DNA of 64,000 bases from Ureibacillus yapensis (GTDB lineage Bacteria; Bacillota; Bacilli; Bacillales_A; Planococcaceae). The stretch lies in NCBI RefSeq assembly GCF_003515775.1, contig NZ_QWEI01000007.1, positions 62,001-126,000 on the forward strand. Direction: 5' to 3'. Positions 63,043 to 64,000 of the stretch are shown here, piece by piece (positions within the stretch are counted from its first letter, which is position 1; each line of letters opens with the position of its first letter). A model generated the notes under the pieces. It saw nothing but the letters and a program-made list of their open reading frames with translations. It searched no databases and had not been told where the DNA came from. The translations under genes and the position numbers were made by a program.

Positions 63043-63470
63043 TAATCTTCCACCAGTTGTTTTAATTTCTGTACAATACCTGCCCATCCTAGATTCATGG
63101 TGTCGCGAATATCCGATTGTGGTCTTTTCGCCTTGGCAACAAGTGCCTCCGCCTCTTTCCAGCCTCCGTGAATCACGGTAAACTCCGTCGCATGATCCAC
63201 TTCTTTAAGAAGGAACGTTAAAATCCAGCCATCCGTATCCCACTCGATGGAAATTTTATGAGGTTCATCAACCGCCAGTACTTTACACGGAGAGGGTCCA
63301 AATGGGGATTGGATGTGAAACTCATGCCCCTCTTCCAACTTAAAATCACTTGGCATAAACCATTCAGCAATGCCTTCCGCAGTCGATACATAATCCCATA
63401 CTTTCTGTACTGGCGCTTCTATCGTCACCGTTTGAATAATATCCGGTAAATTGTTTTGCTGATTTGTCAT
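63042..63470 (-). CDS. SRPBCC (AHSA1/START-like) domain protein
   Basis: A 142-residue protein with the START-like fold: TVTIEAPVQKVWDYVSTAEGIAEWF (about 14-38) is the typical opening, and DTMNLGWAGIVQKLKQLVED closes the long C-terminal helix. It may bind a hydrophobic ligand. The start at 63470 follows AAAGGAG by 8 bases. It is the first gene of a pair with the ArsR regulator, an unusual order (the regulator is more often first). Confidence 0.87.
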   Translation of the reverse strand: MTNQQNNLPDIIQTVTIEAPVQKVWDYVSTAEGIAEWFMPSDFKLEEGHEFHIQSPFGPSPCKVLAVDEPHKISIEWDTDGWILTFLLKEVDHATEFTVIHGGWKEAEALVAKAKRPQSDIRDTMNLGWAGIVQKLKQLVED

Positions 63471-63504
63471 TAGAAATGCTCCTTTTTCATTCAAATATAA
63501 CCTA

Positions 63505-63548
63505 TAGGTGTTAAGTTTATTATATGAAACCAAAAGGTGTTATGTCAA
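63505..63548 (-). promoter_or_regulatory. Promoter of the SRPBCC-arsR pair with two direct repeats
   Basis: Minus-strand TTGACA (63548 to 63543), 18 bases, TATAAT (63524 to 63519). The sequence TAACACCT occurs right after the minus-35 box and again just after the minus-10 box, a likely operator pair for the ArsR protein. Confidence 0.6.
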
Positions 63549-63550
63549 TT

Positions 63551-63784
63551 TTAAAAAATGAAAATAAAGATTGCATACAATAACGGCATCACCGTCAGGA
63601 TAAAGCCGATTTTCGTGAGTTTCTTAATAAATAGAAAAATCACGCCGATTACCCATAAAGCTACAAAAAAGGCATCAACATAAACAGCTTGTTCTAACCC
63701 GCCTCTTTCCAAGATTGGAATGGAAATATAAAAAGCAAAAATGGCTGTCCAGATAATGTGTATGATACGATATATTTTAAACAT
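63551..63784 (-). CDS. Small membrane protein, 77 residues, unknown
   Basis: A 77-residue hydrophobic protein with three probable membrane segments (about 8-24, 36-54, 58-76) and short charged loops (ERGGLEQ, KKLTK). AGGAGG lies 8 bases before the ATG, so it is real. No family recognised. It ends just upstream of the SRPBCC promoter. Confidence 0.6.
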   Translation of the reverse strand: MFKIYRIIHIIWTAIFAFYISIPILERGGLEQAVYVDAFFVALWVIGVIFLFIKKLTKIGFILTVMPLLYAIFIFIF

Positions 63785-63862
63785 TACGATAACCTCCTAT
63801 TCAATATAGTTATCATAACGTATCTCGACATGCTGTCCAAACGTTTCTTGCAGTAAAAAAAT

Positions 63863-63910
63863 AACAACGCGAAAATAAGTGCCATTCAACTTGTTTTCAC
63901 GTTGTTTTTG
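63863..63910 (-). terminator. Terminator of the gene entering from the right edge
   Basis: AACAACG/CGTTGTT stem extended by GAAAA/TTTTC, with A- and T-runs on both sides. Confidence 0.6.
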
Positions 63911-63925
63911 CAAATAAATGATTGT

Positions 63926-64000
63926 TTAAGAGATTTCCGGATGAAACTTTCTCTCATATTTTCCTAAAATCCTACTAAACTGCGAAGCTAATATTTGCTG
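63926..64000 (-). CDS. C-terminal end of an unidentified gene (cut by window edge)
   Basis: The last 24 codons of a frame that is open to the window edge and ends FSRILGKYERKFHPEIS-stop. The terminator 16 bases after the stop supports a real gene end. Too short to identify. Confidence 0.45.
   Translation of the reverse strand, partial: QQILASQFSRILGKYERKFHPEIS

Overview
The window looks like chromosome of a low-GC, endospore-forming Gram-positive bacterium of the order Bacillales, most likely the Lysinibacillus/Solibacillus/Ureibacillus side (Planococcaceae). The reasons are AT-rich intergenic DNA, strong AGGAGG-type ribosome binding sites with frequent GTG/TTG starts, and a gene set typical of Bacillus relatives (yjlC-ndh, bpsA-bpsB, cypC, yunC, yqhV, ypzG, opuA, opuC, DUF47-pit). 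Two very small genes carry promoters of the forespore sigma-G/F type. The genus is inference. All calls were made by eye, without database searches. I saw no rRNA, tRNA, CRISPR array, prophage or transposase gene.

Layout. 1-5.1 kb: 5' end of a PutP-like symporter gene, a methyltransferase, a DUF47-Pit phosphate uptake pair, a small conserved protein and an AI-2E-family permease. 5.2-17.4 kb, all minus strand: M3 peptidase, two chemoreceptors (one with a sigma-D-like promoter), YebC/YeeN-type regulator, zinc metallopeptidase, low-molecular-weight tyrosine phosphatase, acetyltransferase, PlsC, RlmA-like rRNA methyltransferase, MFS permease and a NERD protein. 17.5-24.9 kb: AraC/GyrI-like regulator, a 55-codon gene, the opuA glycine betaine operon with two binding proteins of opposite lobe order behind a BusR-like regulator, and a TipA-like MerR regulator with a textbook operator-promoter. 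25-30.7 kb: bpsAB alkylpyrone genes, Rex-boxed yjlC-ndh, an Fsr-like efflux pump and a DedA protein. 31-42.7 kb: two complete tandem paralogous oppABCDF operons, each preceded by CodY-like boxes and each with a hairpin between oppA and oppB. 43-53.1 kb: TSUP permease, FusB-like protein, GGDEF and EAL proteins, CYP152 P450, a permuted-papain-like protein, two tiny sporulation-type genes, yunC, yqhV, CorA and a hydrolase. 53.3-57.6 kb: manganese catalase and the opuC operon. 58-64 kb: a large secreted M14 carboxypeptidase, a GC-rich ABABA repeat array inserted right at its stop codon, a DUF2268 protease, a glycine-rich small protein, and an SRPBCC-ArsR pair.

How the genes fit together. Three uptake modules for osmolytes (PutP-like, OpuA, OpuC) plus a c-di-AMP-type repressor gene suggest osmotic adaptation is well represented here. 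The duplicated Opp systems, several peptidases and CodY-like boxes point to peptide-based nutrition. c-di-GMP turnover proteins and chemoreceptors add motility and lifestyle control. The least explained items are the two sigma-G-type mini-genes, the opposite permutations of the two OpuA binding proteins, and the repeat array.
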